A DNA stretch of 64,000 nt. Source: Deroplatys truncata. Taxonomy: Eukaryota; Arthropoda; Insecta; Mantodea; Mantidae. The translations under genes and the position numbers were made by a program. Location of the stretch: assembly GCA_030765065.1 (NCBI GenBank), contig CM060983.1, positions 53,194,067 through 53,258,066 on the forward strand. Reading direction: 5' to 3'. A model generated the notes under the pieces. It did not search any database. It was not told the origin of the DNA and saw only the letters and a list, made by a program, of their open reading frames with translations. This document shows positions 29,570 through 41,930 of the stretch, piece by piece. Numbering within the stretch: position 1 is the stretch's first letter; the number at the start of each line of letters is the position of its first letter.

Positions 29570-30530
29570 AATGTCAATTTTATAATGTCAACATATTTTA
29601 TGTTCAGGTTTGAATATCTGTCAACCCTGATTGGCCCACTTATAAAGAAATGTGAAAAAACAAAATACATTCATTACAGCCTCACTCCTTCCCAAAGATT
29701 AGGAATGACATTGAGATACCCTGCTGCTGGAGACAGTCAACGGACCTTGAGTTTTGCCTATCGATTGCTCAGAGTACTGTTTCCTGTATTCTTTCTGAGA
29801 CCACAAAAGCAATAATTACTGCACTGCTACTAGTGTGTGTGTGAAACCACCTTTAAGTGAGGAAGAATGGTGAAATGTAGCAAGTGGATTCCGACATAAT
29901 TGGCATTTCCACATTGCATTGGAGCCATTGATGAGAAACACATACAAATACAAGCTTCAAAAAATGTATTCTTTAATTATAAAAAACATTTCAGTATAAT
30001 TCTACTCCCTTGATTCCGATTACAACTTCACTGTTGTAGATATCAGTGCCGAAGGGTCCCAGAGTGATTGTGCAGTTTTTATTCTGAACTGGAAAACAGA
30101 TTAAAATAAAATTCTCTAAATATTCCTCCATCTTGCTACTTACCTTACACCTGCCATATTCCTCATTGGTGATGCTGCAGAGGCAATATTTAATTATCGA
30201 TTAAGTCAAGCCAGAAGGGGGTTGAAAATGCCTTTGGAATTTTAGTTGCCCGATAGAGAATCTTTCTTCAGCCCATAATTGCATCAATAGAAATTATTAA
30301 GATAGCTGATAGTATAACATGTTTGCATAATTTTATTTAGAAGACAGCTGACAACAAGTTATACAATGAATACTCTCCTCCACAATTTGTCTATTTTGAG
30401 CTTCCTACGGGAAAAACTGTAGAGGGTGAATAGCATGACATTGTAGCTGATGAGATCGCAGCAATTACAACAGGCTCACGTTTTGGTTCAAGAAATGCAT
30501 CAGCATAAATGTTTGAGTAGAGAAATGCTT
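29570..30530 (+). pseudogene. PIF/Harbinger transposase, degenerate
   Basis: It reads FRFEYLSTLIGPLIKK, SLTPSQRLGMTLRYPAAGDS and, after a shift, LSFAYRIAQSTVSCIL. HCIGAIDEKHIQIQASK follows (first catalytic aspartate), then DSDYNFTVVDISAEGSQSD (second). Near the end come GVENAFGILVAR and IIASIEIIKIADSITCLHNF with the catalytic glutamate. This order is that of the DDE nuclease HARBI1 family. Many stops and shifts are present. The terminal repeats were not identified. Confidence 0.82.
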
Positions 30531-31806
30531 TGAGGAACTTTGTAAATAACACAGCAGTTTTGCCACGGCAGGATGATTTTATAACATTCAGTTAAGGAGA
30601 AAAACAAAACTAAAGCTAGCAGCTTTCTCAAATCTGCATATATGCAAAAGTGATGTAAAATATAAAATTGTTTTCTTGTAATCATTTTTAATTTTATGAT
30701 TCCAAGCTTTATCGGGCTTCCAGCCAGATGGTAAATCAGTGAAACACTAATAAAAATTATTAGTTCTATTCTTGTTAAAATGAGTTTCGTTGGTAAATTG
30801 TGTTCTTGTGATAACCTTAAATTCCATGTGTATGCTAATAGGTAATGCCAATATGTGCCTTTGTACCCTTTGTTTTGCTATAATAAGTATTAATTTCCTG
30901 TTTTCAGATAATCCAAACTGTGATATTTAACTGTAAATATCTGCATTATAATACAATTTTATGCCTGAGGTCCCTAATTCTATTTGACTTTAGCATTAAA
31001 TTAGTTTGAACTTAAAAAATGGGAAGGTATTAGTTATGTAATAACAATTTAAGGGCAATGGCCATTTCAAGGTAATACTTCAGAGAATTTGAAGAATTAC
31101 ACCAAACAGCACATCAAAATGTTTATTAGAAATTAAATTTTGAATTCTGGAAAATATACATATTTAACTCCAGAGAAGAACAGACGTACAAACAAACAAT
31201 ACACTATTTTCTAAACAAGTTCAATAACCCACACTTTAAATACATTAAGTTGGCTGGGTATACTTAATATTCTGTTCCATTCAAGGTTGTAAATAGGCAT
31301 TAAAAATAACTGCTAATATATTTAAACTCTTGCTTTGTTATTATTATTATTTCAGAAACAACAGTTCTCTTAACTTATGGTAACCTTTGGTAACTATTGC
31401 TATGCCTTTGGTGGGCACAGATATTACATGCTTCATGAATAATGAAGCTATTTAATATTTTATTTTTCTGAAAAACAATGTTAACTAGCAGCTATTAAAG
31501 CGAATGCTGATAATAAATGGGTAATTCTATAGAAGCTGCAGCTATTCAATGCATTGTAATTTTCAGCTAAAGAAGACTATCAACAATAAGAATGAATCCT
31601 CAGCCTCCGCAGAGTGTGGGAGAATGAAAGTAAGTAGGTATGTTTCCAAGTAATAAAATATCAAAGCCTAATGTTACAAGTAATACAACGCCAACAGGTA
31701 ATTAACATAAAAGAATTTATGTGCATGAAATAAAGCCGTGGTTACTTAACATCATTTCAAATAAATGATTCAGGAATTGAGCAAACATTACTAAGGCTTC
31801 ACTTAC
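30531..31806. other. AT-rich sequence, nothing recognised
   Basis: No ORF of note, tandem repeat or element end was found. Confidence 0.4.
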
Positions 31807-31890
31807 CATACGTGTACTGCAGGAGCATGCTTTCATAGGTTGTTATCTGTATTGTTGGCTTTGTTGATGGTTCAAACATCTGGATAGCAG
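31807..31890 (-). CDS. Candidate internal exon of an unidentified gene
   Basis: An 84-bp segment is bounded by a strong acceptor (TATATTTTCAG) and a consensus donor (GTAAGT at 31806-31801). It is open in one frame: two bases, then AIQMFEPSTKPTIQITTYES and MLLQYTY, then one base. It is not part of any repeat I can see, and the peptide does not match a transposon protein known to me. The frame is short enough to be open by chance, so this is only a candidate. If real, it belongs to a gene upstream of NDUFC2 on the same strand. Confidence 0.35.
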
Positions 31891-31899
31891 CTGAAAATA

Positions 31900-33574
31900 T
31901 AGGTAACACCCTAAAAAGGATGCTCCTGTAGTATAAGTAAGCTTATGAGTGACGTTTAGACAACTTCAATTCTATTTTTTTTACATTGCTGGTGGTTTCA
32001 CTGTTCAAAGTTCCTTTTCAAGTTACTTAAGTATTTGGTTATTTGTTTTTATGAAAAAAGAGCGTTTTTACAAATGTTTGCTTCCATGACTTGAATGAAG
32101 AGGAATATGGCACAATGTGCATATATAATTAGCACAGATATCATTAATCGTCAGTACAGAAAGCCTGTGAAAAACTTTTGCCTGAATGCACAGTTCATGG
32201 CATATTGTTTGGAAATCTTGCCATAAAAATAGATGACTCCCACATTTTTTTGGTATAAGGTACCAAAAAATTACAAAATGTTGGTGTAATAACATGTTAT
32301 TTCTTACAACTTTATGCATTACATTATTTTCTTATTGGAATCATAACTTTATAGCAGGGCATGTGAAATTTGTTCCATTTTGCTCAATGCACTAACTAGT
32401 TTTCTGCAGTTCAGTTTTAACTTGATTTTTAGTTATACTTGCATAAAGAATTTCTGCAATAATGATAATATATCTTAAACTTTTCCCTTAGCTTTGTCCC
32501 GGACTAAGCAGTAAATAAAATCAAAGGTTTTATATCATCGTTACATCTATTCAGGTTCTCATTCATAATGATTAACATTTAGATAAAGGATTTCTTTATG
32601 AAAATCAGAATAAGTGGTATAGTTTTATGCATTTATTTTGTAGCACACAGTTCAACAAGTGATATATTTTTCGAATCTGAGCTGTGAAAATAGCCTCACT
32701 TTCACAATAATACACACCTAGCTATGCATGAACACAACACCAAGCATGCAAATGATCTGCACAGGCCAGCAAATGTTCTAAAACTGTTTCAAAAAGAATG
32801 TTACTATTCTGTATTATAGGCTTCCAAGTTACTTGAAAATGTTGTTGTTTTATAAATGTGCTACATTTGACACCAAAGTCCTTAGCAGTCTTTCTCTTCA
32901 GTACTTCGCTGATTTGTAATCTTCACTAACTTGAAAATGTTGGGAAACCAAAAAAGCGTAAGGCTTTCAAAACAGAATTGATGTCATGCTTAAATACTTG
33001 CACTCCATACAAGGGGGATGAATACTTTGATTTAACATAACTTAGAACATATCTGTTTAACTTACAAGCACACCTTGCAAATGGTGGTGGTTAAAACCCA
33101 TTCCTGCTTTTGTATTTATACATCTGCATGGCATGATAAATTATGCCCGTGATTTTTAGTTAAAAATGTTAGAAATTTGGTGATGATTATGTAATGCATG
33201 GCGCGTTCAATGACCCTAAGCATGGGCCGAACTCACTCGCAATATTTTGTAAAAATTATATCAAAGTGTTTGCCCTACAGTTTTGACATCCAGCACTACA
33301 TGAAAACATGAATTCTGTTGAAAAAAAAAGGATTGCGACTTCTGTGGAATGAGTCAAATAGCATAATCTTTCACAATTTCTCACTAAGTTATTTTTTTAG
33401 TTTCACAAAAGCTTGTGTTGGAATTAGTTTTATATCCTACTTCAATATTTACTCTAAATATGAAAAATATTATGTGTTCTTTTACAGGAAAAAGTTTTAA
33501 CTTAAAATATTATGATAGTATACTAGTTATTCATTTTCCACCAAAGCAGCCTCCTCGCATTCCTGAATAAACTT
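31900..33574. other. AT-rich sequence, nothing recognised
   Basis: No convincing coding or repeat structure was seen in this stretch. Confidence 0.4.
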
Positions 33575-33640
33575 TGAAGTTTGAAAAGGTAGAATCAGAC
33601 GACTGAAAAATGCAATGCCATCGCGGATTTGAGTCGCAAT
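33575..33640 (-). repeat. SINE tail fragment
   Basis: AAAGGTAGAATCAGAC, TGAAAAATGCAATGCCAT and GATTTGAGTCGC match the tail and B-box end of the SINE at 6900-7075. Confidence 0.5.
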
Positions 33641-34583
33641 TTTACTTTTATCGAGTGTATTACCAAGCATACTTATCATTCATTGTTTCTGCAATTCCCA
33701 CACCCTTTGTTTCAAAGCTGTATTTTTAAAAGCCGCATGACTTTTGTCGTATATTTCGGGCCTAGCCCTGACAGCTTCGATTAAACAACTATCGTCCATT
33801 ATATCAAGCTGCTTATAACTTATAGCCAGCCAAGAGAGATGTTCTATCTAATGCTCTTGTTTATGAGTTGAATCTGCTCTGTTTCCCGCGCAAAACAAAA
33901 TAACAGAGAAATACTTTTATTTTTCGAATAGAGGAAAAATACTGTTACGTACTAACCCCCATTGCGGTAGTGTAGGACTATACCATGGCATTGAGCCGTG
34001 GCTCTACCCACTAAAATCCCTCCGCCGGAGAGGATTCAGGTAAAGAGTACCAGTACCGCTATTGCACCTGCGGATTCAAGGAGCGGGTGTATTGATCGAC
34101 CTCTGGGGCTTAGACCAGGTGAAGGTGAGGAGTCAGGACGTAACCATGGCCGAGACCTTGATCACGCCCTGGTGGATTGGTGTTGTTGGTTAGAACATTC
34201 AGGGTGTTACACTTCTAGTTCTTATCACGCCAAGCACTGCGTCCTCTTGTATTACATGTGTTGTGCGTCACAAGTATGCACTTGTACGCGAGTCATAGCC
34301 ATCTTGAGACAGTGGTTGCGTCCGTGAAACAAACTAATCATACACATGCTGAAAATATAATTTGCAATTGAGTACATATTCGGAATTCAATATCAACTTT
34401 GTTAATAGTAGTTTGTTTCTGCCACGTGGCATCGTCGTATATTAGTGACGTATTAATTACGACATTGAGAATTACTATAATCCGCCTTATGACGTCGTTT
34501 GATTATAGTATTTTATTTGACTTTCAATTAGATAGGTAATACTCTGTTTTCCAGCCATTTGGCATCGTCAATTTGTGTTACCA
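33641..34583. other. Unassigned; right part probably LINE 3' UTR
   Basis: A GC-richer block at 33990-34330 is open for 109 codons but resembles no protein family. The segment 34340-34583 has repeated GCCACGTGGCATCGTC and GCCATTTGGCATCGTC and probably belongs to the 3' UTR of the LINE at 34584-35641. Confidence 0.35.
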
Positions 34584-35641
34584 TTATGCATGTCCATGTT
34601 GAATGCGTGTCATAGAGTGCACACCCAGCGGGTTGCCTGCCTGAAGATGCAGGTGCGAACCGGTGCCTTGCGGGGTCAAAGTATTCTTGTATGTTAATTT
34701 CTGGTTCCGCCAGGTTCTGTCAAATAGAGACAGCAGTATTTTGTATTTGTTTGTATTAGTTTTATATGCACCCAATTCTTGTATTAGTCCGTTCCTGTTC
34801 TTTTCTTTGCGCTTATATAAGTTAAAGCTTTGACTCTTAATGAATTCTTCAATTGAGTAGAGCTTTAATTCCTGATGTAGATTTGCCGGAGCTACCGGGG
34901 GTTGTTTGGCTACTATTCGTACTATCCCATTTTGGAGTGTTTGTAGCTTATTTATGTACGTCTTTGCAGGTATCCCCATATTGAGGGCCATACGTAATGA
35001 TTGCCTAATTAATGTTTTGTATAGGGTAAGTGCCACGTTTAGTTTCAGTTGGCTATCTGTATTGAAGATTGGGAATAGTCTGTTGAGCTGGCATTGACCT
35101 TGGTTCTGACCTTACCAATGTGCTTATTCCAGGTAAGGCCAGGTTAGACCTAAGTAGACCACTTCCTTCCATTCTATTCCTTCGCCTTGATAGTTAAGGG
35201 GCTGAAGAGTGTTTTTGCCTTTCAGGCGAAGTAGCCTTTTCATGAATATTATTGCTTGTGACTTTCTGGGGTTAACTTTGATTCTCCACTTGGTGAATCA
35301 AGTTCGAGCATGTTTAATTCATTTTTCGCGGTTGAGTAGATTGCGTTATTATGGCAGTGTCATCTGCAAACATCTATTTGTTCGTTCAGACTAGATCAGG
35401 CATATCATTTATGTATAGACTAAACAGTGTCGGCCCCAAGAGGCTTCCTTGTGGGACTCCGGCGTTTATTCGTTTGGTACATTTGATGCTGCTTCCTCTA
35501 CTGTGGTGTGAAAGCGTCGATCGTAGAGATAATCCCTAATAAGGGCTTTAGCTAAATCTGTAAAGTGGTATTGTTTTAGTTTCCTGATAAGTCCAGCGTT
35601 CCAGACTTTGTCAAAAGCGCGTTCAGTATCTAAATAGCAGA
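34584..35641 (-). pseudogene. jockey-like LINE reverse transcriptase, degenerate
   Basis: Minus-strand order: YLDTERAFDKVWNAGLIRKL (first catalytic aspartate block), then ALIRDYLYDRRFHTTVE, INAGVPQGSLLGPTLFSLYI, two stops, MFADDTAIITQ with the FADD catalytic pair, and the thumb/C-terminal part LYKTLIRQSLRMALNMG. TYINKLQTLQNGIVRIVAKQ and ELKLYSIEEFIKSQSFNLYK follow, ending near 34584. It copies element RNA into DNA when intact. Stops, shifts and the missing 5' half show a dead copy. Its upstream end fuses to another LINE fragment near 35641. Confidence 0.87.
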
Positions 35642-35880
35642 ATTTTAAGATTGAAAACATGCAAGGTAGGGTTAATATCTTCAGTCTTCTAAAAAGATGT
35701 TTGCAAGAGTGTCTGTTATGGGTGCTGGTAATTATTCTTATAACCTTCTTTTGCATGAGGAATATTAGGTTACTTTCTACTGAGTTTCCTCAAAATAATA
35801 TTCCATATTCAATGATAGAGTTAAAATATGCATAGTATATTAATTTAAGTGTATCTACAGGCCACATACTTCCATTATTT
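35642..35880 (-). pseudogene. Second LINE fragment (reverse transcriptase C-terminus)
   Basis: The frame reads LKLIYYAYFNSIIEYGILF, stop, GNSVESNLIFLMQKKVIRII and TSTHNRHSCKHLFRRLKILT, then LPCMFSILKF. This is the typical region after the catalytic domain in many LINEs. It is normally downstream of the catalytic core, but here it sits before the YLDTERAFDKVW block of the next fragment and reads into it in frame. Confidence 0.8.
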
Positions 35881-35958
35881 GGCTGTTGGTTAAGGTAAGG
35901 CGGAGTTATGGAGGAGAAATTATTCGAGTAACAACAATGACACGGGAAAGTGACAGTG

Positions 35959-36849
35959 AAAAAATCTGATGTGTTACACTCACATGACTTTCTCTACTCT
36001 TGTACAATCTATTTTTACAAACGCCTATTCTCCATATGCTTTATGTTAATCGAGATATCGAGATGTCAATCTTATTGCTAATTTTCTTGTAGATGCAAGG
36101 GGAATATGGTAGCTTTTAAGCGATGGTCAATATTTTAACGCTGGTTGCTATGTGTCGAATTCCATTCTCTTTGCAAGTCCAGGACATAAAAAAATGAATA
36201 ACGAATTTGAGAAAAAGTATAAGTATTGGAAAATTTAAGGGAATAACAAGCAATATCTCGAAAACGGTTCACTCAACAAAAGAAATGTATATAACATAAG
36301 TTGTGTATTTTAACGAGATCAACATTTTTTGTGTAGTAAAATTTTGTCTATCTCTTATGGTTTACCAGTTATGCAAAAGTCGTTCACAATGAAGAATACT
36401 TTTGGAGACATTCCCAGAAAATTCGAGATATACATTTCATTTCTCATGGCATTATCTTAAACATATGATATTTTAAACAAAATCGTTAGAGCCATTTTTG
36501 AGAAAATTAAAATTTTCGAAAAATGTTCCATGTAAAGGGTAGTCTGGGGTGGGGGGATTTTCCTGAAAACCTTCGTGTCGCATCTCTGGAAGATACTGAA
36601 CCTAAATACCAAGTTTGGTGTTTATCCGACTGTTCGTTTTTGAGTTATGCTGTTCACACACACACAGACACACACACAGACACACACACACACAGACACA
36701 CAGACACACACACGGACATGTTTCCAAAAATGCTTTTTTTGGATTCAGGAGGTCTCAAAACATGTATTTCCGGTGAAATCTCGGTATCGAATTTTTGGGT
36801 GGAATGCAATACTTCCCCTACTTACTATACGTAGTAGAGAAAGTAAAAA
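35959..36849 (+). repeat. Dispersed modular repeat, near-complete copy
   Basis: One module a (from TCTGATGTGTTACACTCACA) and one module b (to GTAGTAGAGAAAGTA), A-tracts at both ends, and a long CA/GACA stretch at 36655-36716. Confidence 0.9.
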
Positions 36850-37159
36850 CTGAAACACTTTATGTTTACATACTGAATAGGTATTAACGGGAGTTAGAAA
36901 ACGTAAAATGACAACATTAATTTTGTAGAATATTAATTGAAAATTTTTTACATGTTTATTTAGTAGTAATCATCAATTTATTTTTAAAAAATTGACAAAA
37001 GTCACTCAGTGTTAAGAATAAAACCTGAGTGTTTCTAATAGTTTCTGCTCATGATTATGGGAACCTTTTGTGATTATACACTCAATTCGGGAGAATATAA
37101 AAATTTTCGTATGGATACTATGAGAGAAAACATTCTAACCCACACGATTATATACTAAC
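36850..37159. other. AT-rich sequence, nothing recognised
   Basis: No gene or element end was seen. Confidence 0.4.
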
Positions 37160-37167
37160 CTCTACAG

Positions 37168-37794
37168 CAGCGGTTCCCAAACTGTGGGTCGCGGTATTCA
37201 TCTGGGGGGTCGCAGTGGATATTTGGAATTATTAATAAATCATTTTTACTGTTAATTATTATAACAATGGGGAAATGGAATTTAGTCACCTATTACATTT
37301 AAACGAATCATGTTTTGTATTTAAGAAGCATATTAATACTACAATTTCACAGTAAATGCACATGTACAATTTTAAGTAAGCCATCAATTATTACACTGCA
37401 TATCAGGATGATTAGTGATAAGTTTGAGCCTGTTTGCTATTAATTAATCGTTCAATGTCTGGCTGTATATTAGTTGCACACATTATTAAGTCTTGATGTT
37501 CAGCATTGACCAAAATCCAATTTCGCAGAGATATGAGGTGCAGAATGGAATAAGTACGTGTAGTGCGGCAGACACCAGGGTAGTCTGTTCTTCTTGCTAG
37601 CCAGAACTGATAGACATCTTCCTTCTGGAAAGTCAGTTTTAAACTTTGGTCTGAAGAAAGCTTAATTAATTTATCCTTTAACTTCGCGCGAAAACTTGCA
37701 AATTAATGACTAAGCAGCGAAGTGAATGGAGGGGTCGCCAATAATTTCATTATCGAAAAGGGGATCGTGTGTGCAAGAAGTTTGGGAACCGCTG
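37168..37794 (-). mobile_element. hAT (Charlie/ZBED-type) non-autonomous element
   Basis: Inverted ends begin CAGCGGTTCCCAAACT, and CTCTACAG is repeated exactly at 37160-37167 and 37795-37802 (8-bp duplication). The 627-bp element retains on the minus strand a decayed transposase C-terminus with DVYQFWLARRTDYPG and TNIQPDIERLIN. The terminal GTGGGTCGCGG block resembles ends of Charlie-type hAT elements. Confidence 0.9.
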
Positions 37795-37946
37795 CTCTAC
37801 AGCGTTGCAAACCTGAGTATATACTCCGGTGAGTTACTCTCTTTGCCCGTATGCTAACATCGTTAGTGCCGAGATGCATTTGGCTTGAAGTCCCCATACT
37901 CGACCCATCCCCACCCAATCCTGATCTGAGATGGAATGGAAAGAGT

Positions 37947-38611
37947 CAGTGTTGACAAGTTAGCTATTTTATGGCTCAATCTAGCATTTTAACAGTAGCG
38001 TTTAGCCATATAAAATCGTAAAATGCTATAGCCTGAAATCTAGCCTATTTAACAAAATCCTTAGTATAAATCTAGCCTAAATAGCATAATTTCATCCGTG
38101 CTTTAGCTATGCAAAAGGAATAAATGGTTAGGGTGAATCCCCAGTACCTGTATAGTTGTAAAATGTTCCTACGAATCATGAGTCGTGACATGATATCAAA
38201 ATGTATACTAATCATAAGGCCGACTTTCTGGAGTATGCGCTCAAAATCTATGATTTTTGACACACAGAATTGGTCAGTTTTTACATATTTTACCTAAAGA
38301 ATTTCAGTAAATTTCATATCTCAATATCAGATATGTTTAACGTACGGTGATGGTGCTTAGCAAAAAATATACCTTATTCCATTACAATTTTATATTAAAT
38401 AAATTATTCTTTTACAATATTTAAATATTATGGAATTATCTAATCAGTTATGATATTTAGAATGCCTTAATGGAGTTTAACTTCTGCAAACAAAATATGG
38501 ATAGTTTTAGAGGCCAATTATATCTAGCCTTTTTTGTTTGTTTGTTTGTTAAATATTGCCTTTTTAAAGATACCATCTAGCCATTATTGCGAGGAAGTGT
38601 TGGCAACACTT
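37947..38611. mobile_element. hAT-like MITE
   Basis: The ends CAGTGTTGACAAG and AAGTGTTGCCAAC (complement of the right end) are imperfect inverted repeats. GAAAGAGT (37939-37946) and GAAAGAGC (38612-38619) form an 8-bp duplication with one mismatch. The 665-bp interior repeats CTAGCC/TTTAGCC motifs and has no transposase. Confidence 0.7.
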
Positions 38612-38619
38612 GAAAGAGC

Positions 38620-40179
38620 TTTTGCTCTGCTACATATTTGATCATTACGTATTCATATTTTAACGCGTTGAATCGGATTCACTCAGTAGTCCAATTCCGC
38701 AAGAAAGAAAAATGGTTTATGAATACTATAAAATCCGATTTTGAATTCAAACTTATTTTATAATCACTATCTACAAGTATAAGTTAGAGGATTTAAAGAA
38801 CAAATGTACTTATGCCTTTATGTATTACTAAAGAAACAGAGACACATTTGCTTATTCGAGACTATTATATTTCTTAGTACTAGAAATCTAAACTGCAACT
38901 TTATAGTTATGCTTCGCTTTCCTTTGGCAAGCTACACTTTCTTTACTTTTCTAAACCAGACTAGTGGTTATTCAATCACTATTGCTGCCATCTGCATTTA
39001 TAATTAATATAGTTTAGTTTGTAGTCGCTAGATGGCTTAAGCTTATATACAGAGCAGCACTATAGCGTCCACTATGACGGTAGTTATGTAACATTTCACC
39101 CTTTTTTGATACAAAATATTTTCCCATTAATGCTGTAACCAAGTCCAGCAGTAATACTAATCTTAGTGATTACTAAGCACAGATAAACACCAGATTCTCA
39201 ACTCAATTGTGGGAGTAAGGTGTCGCATTGGGCGCTTTCATCTGAAAAGTTTGGGTGGTCCTTAGAGAAACTAACGCTACGGTCGGTAATACGTCTACCT
39301 ACATTATCAATCGATCCTGACTGCTCCCGCGCACTGTTGCTAGGCTGCGCACCCCCCCCCCCAAGCTTTTGAAACACATGGAAACAAAAAGATTTCAAAT
39401 AAAATCAACAGCGTTTTTAAATGGTCTCCTCAACCTGAAAAGGAACACAGATGACTTTATTCAAAAGTTGCACTCCCTTCAGTTTGCCTTATTCTTGTGT
39501 TAGAATATTAAGATTATCATTTTCAATTGCATTAAACTGAAAATGTCTTTTTACTAATCTTCAATAAGGTGAGAAAGAGAAAAGGCTGTGGTTTGGTATT
39601 GTGCAATGTTATTCTTTGTTTACCACCATTCAGTGATTCGAAATACAGATTCTTGATTCTTACAATACAGAAATGTCATTGTTTTCCATTCTTCAATAAT
39701 ATGCAAATTATAACAAATGACATCCTACCATGAACAAAGCATGTCAGCTTTTAGTTATATATAAAACACCACATAAAACAATAGCATATGCACTGAAAAA
39801 TAAATACATTAAAAATATATCTGGCAATGAGAATGACAACGTAACTCCCCAAATTATTAATACGCACATTAGTTATAAATAACTGCAGTTTCAGTTTACA
39901 TTAACTGTAGTAAATGATACTATTAGCCTTACAAACATTTTCTTTCCTTTTTATGCTTAGATTTAGGTTAGATTTCGTTCCCGGCATAAATGCAAAATGC
40001 TATAGAGTTTCTACATTTTATTTCAATTTTAAGCTCATTTACTCACATATGGATTAGCTTCCTAAATTATATTTTTCGAAAATTTATATTTTCAAGACAC
40101 CATTAAAGCTGAAGCTTGTAGCACTCCTGAGTTGTGTACTTCTTTCATTTGTTCCGTGTTGATTCATTAGTAAACTTCA
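38620..40179. other. Unassigned sequence
   Basis: A C-run lies at about 39352-39362. A GC-richer block at 39215-39350 has no recognisable origin. Otherwise the stretch is AT-rich without structure I can name. Confidence 0.35.
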
Positions 40180-40490
40180 GTGAAATTAATACCACTATTT
40201 GCTTTTCTGCACGTTGGTGTGGAAGAACCATGTGTGGTTCCTTCTACAGAAGAGGAAATGGAAGGTGGGACCCAGGGGGATCTCATCTTTGAAACAAACG
40301 ACAAATTACCACCCCACCATCACCTTCAACATCAACTCGTAAATATAAAAGAAGGAGAAGTGCTGTGGAGGATCACGAGAGTGACATAACCCAAGGACTC
40401 TCAAATGCCGAACTGCAGCGGCTAGTTGTATTAAAACACTTATCAGGGCTATAACTCAAAGAAATGAAGTTGAGGATGGAACTTGATCTA
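40180..40490 (+). pseudogene. Myb/SANT-like transposon protein, C-terminal fragment
   Basis: After a frame change the plus strand reads SPSTSTRKYKRRRSAVEDHE, then SDITQGLSNAELQRLVVLKH and LKEMKLRMEL. The basic patch followed by a leucine-rich coil is typical of the C-terminus of Myb/SANT-like proteins encoded by Harbinger-type transposons. The N-terminal DNA-binding domain is absent and there is a stop, so it is a remnant. Confidence 0.5.
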
Positions 40491-40599
40491 TAGAAATATT
40501 AATTTTTTTTTCAAGAGTAGTATGTGTAGAATTTTCTTTCTCAGTGAAAATATATACCATTAATTTCAAGCATACTCCTTTGGCTCATGCTTTCCTCCG

Positions 40600-41930
40600 A
40601 GTTTGGTGTTCTGTGTGTTTGCTGGTATTTCCATATTTTCATTTCCCACCACAATACATAGATAGCTTCACTATCTGTGGATTACTAACGTTTTAATACA
40701 AGTTTGAGGTTTGGTTAGGTTTCTACATTTTAAGCACGTGACTTCATTTCCCATCAATACAGAGATAACAGACTATGGATTAATGATTTTACAACATGTT
40801 TGAGGTTAGATTAGGTTTTCACATTTTATTTATATTTTAAGCATGCTGCTTCATTGCCCACCACAATACAGAGATAGCGGCTTCAGTGTCCGTGGATTAA
40901 TGATGATGTTACAAGTTTTAGGTTAGGTTTCCACCTTTTATTTACATTTTAAGCGTGTGACTTAATTTCCCATCACAATACAGAGATAGCAGCTTCAGTG
41001 CCTGTGGATTAATGATGATTTTACAAGTTTGAAGTTAGGCTAGGTTTTCACATTTTATTTACATTTTAAGCACGCGACTCCATTTCCCACCACAATAGAG
41101 AGATAGCAGCTTCATTGTCCGTGGATTAATAATGATTTTACAACAAGTTTTAGGTTAGGTTTTCACATTTTATTTGCATTTTAAGCACGTGGCTTCATTT
41201 CCCACCACAATAGAGAGACAGTAGCTTCAGTGCCTGTGGATTAATGATGATTTTAGAACAAGTTTGAGGTTAGTTTAGGTTTCCACATTTTATTTGCATT
41301 TTAAGCACGTAGCTTCATTTCCACCACAATAGAGATAGCAGGCTTCAGTGCCCGTGGATTAATGCTCATTTTAGAACAAGTTTGAGGTTAGTTTAGGCTT
41401 CCACATTTTATTTGCATTTTAAGCAAGCGACTTCATTTCCCACCACAATAGAGAGATAGCAGCTTCAGTGCCTGTGGATTAATGATGATTTTAGAACAAG
41501 TTAGAGGTTAGGTTTCCACATTTTATTTGCATTTTAAGCATATGACTTCATTTCCCACCACAATAGAAAGATAGCAGGCTTCAGTGCCTGTGGATTAATG
41601 ATGATTTTAGAACAGGTTTGAGGTTAGTCTAGGTTTCCACATTTGATTTGCATTTTAAGCACGTGGCTTCATTTCCCACCACAATAGAGAGATAGCAGGC
41701 TTCAGTGCCTGTGGATTAATGCTCATTTTAGAACTAGTTTGAGGTTAGTTTAGGTTTCCACATTCTATTTGCATTTTAAGCACGCGACTTCATTTCCCAC
41801 CACAATAGAGAGATAGCAGGTTCAGTGCCTGTGGATTAATGGTGATTTTAGAACAAGTTTGAGGTTCGATTATGTTTGCACATTTATTTACATTTTAAGC
41901 ATGTGACTGATGTTGATTGTGAAATTCACC
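40600..41930. repeat. Tandem array, about 105-122 bp monomer, about 11 units
   Basis: Repeated blocks are TTCATTTCCCACCACAATAG, TTCAGTGCCTGTGGATTAAT, GGTTAGGTTTCCACATTTTA and TTTGCATTTTAAGCACG. Unit lengths vary by small indels and the first units are most diverged. No coding frame persists. Confidence 0.92.

Noticed and set aside
33998-34327. 109-codon ORF as a host gene
   Set aside because: No recognised domain and no splice context; probably chance in a GC-richer block.
40600-41930. CRISPR array
   Set aside because: Units are contiguous tandem monomers without constant repeats separated by unique spacers, in a eukaryotic context.
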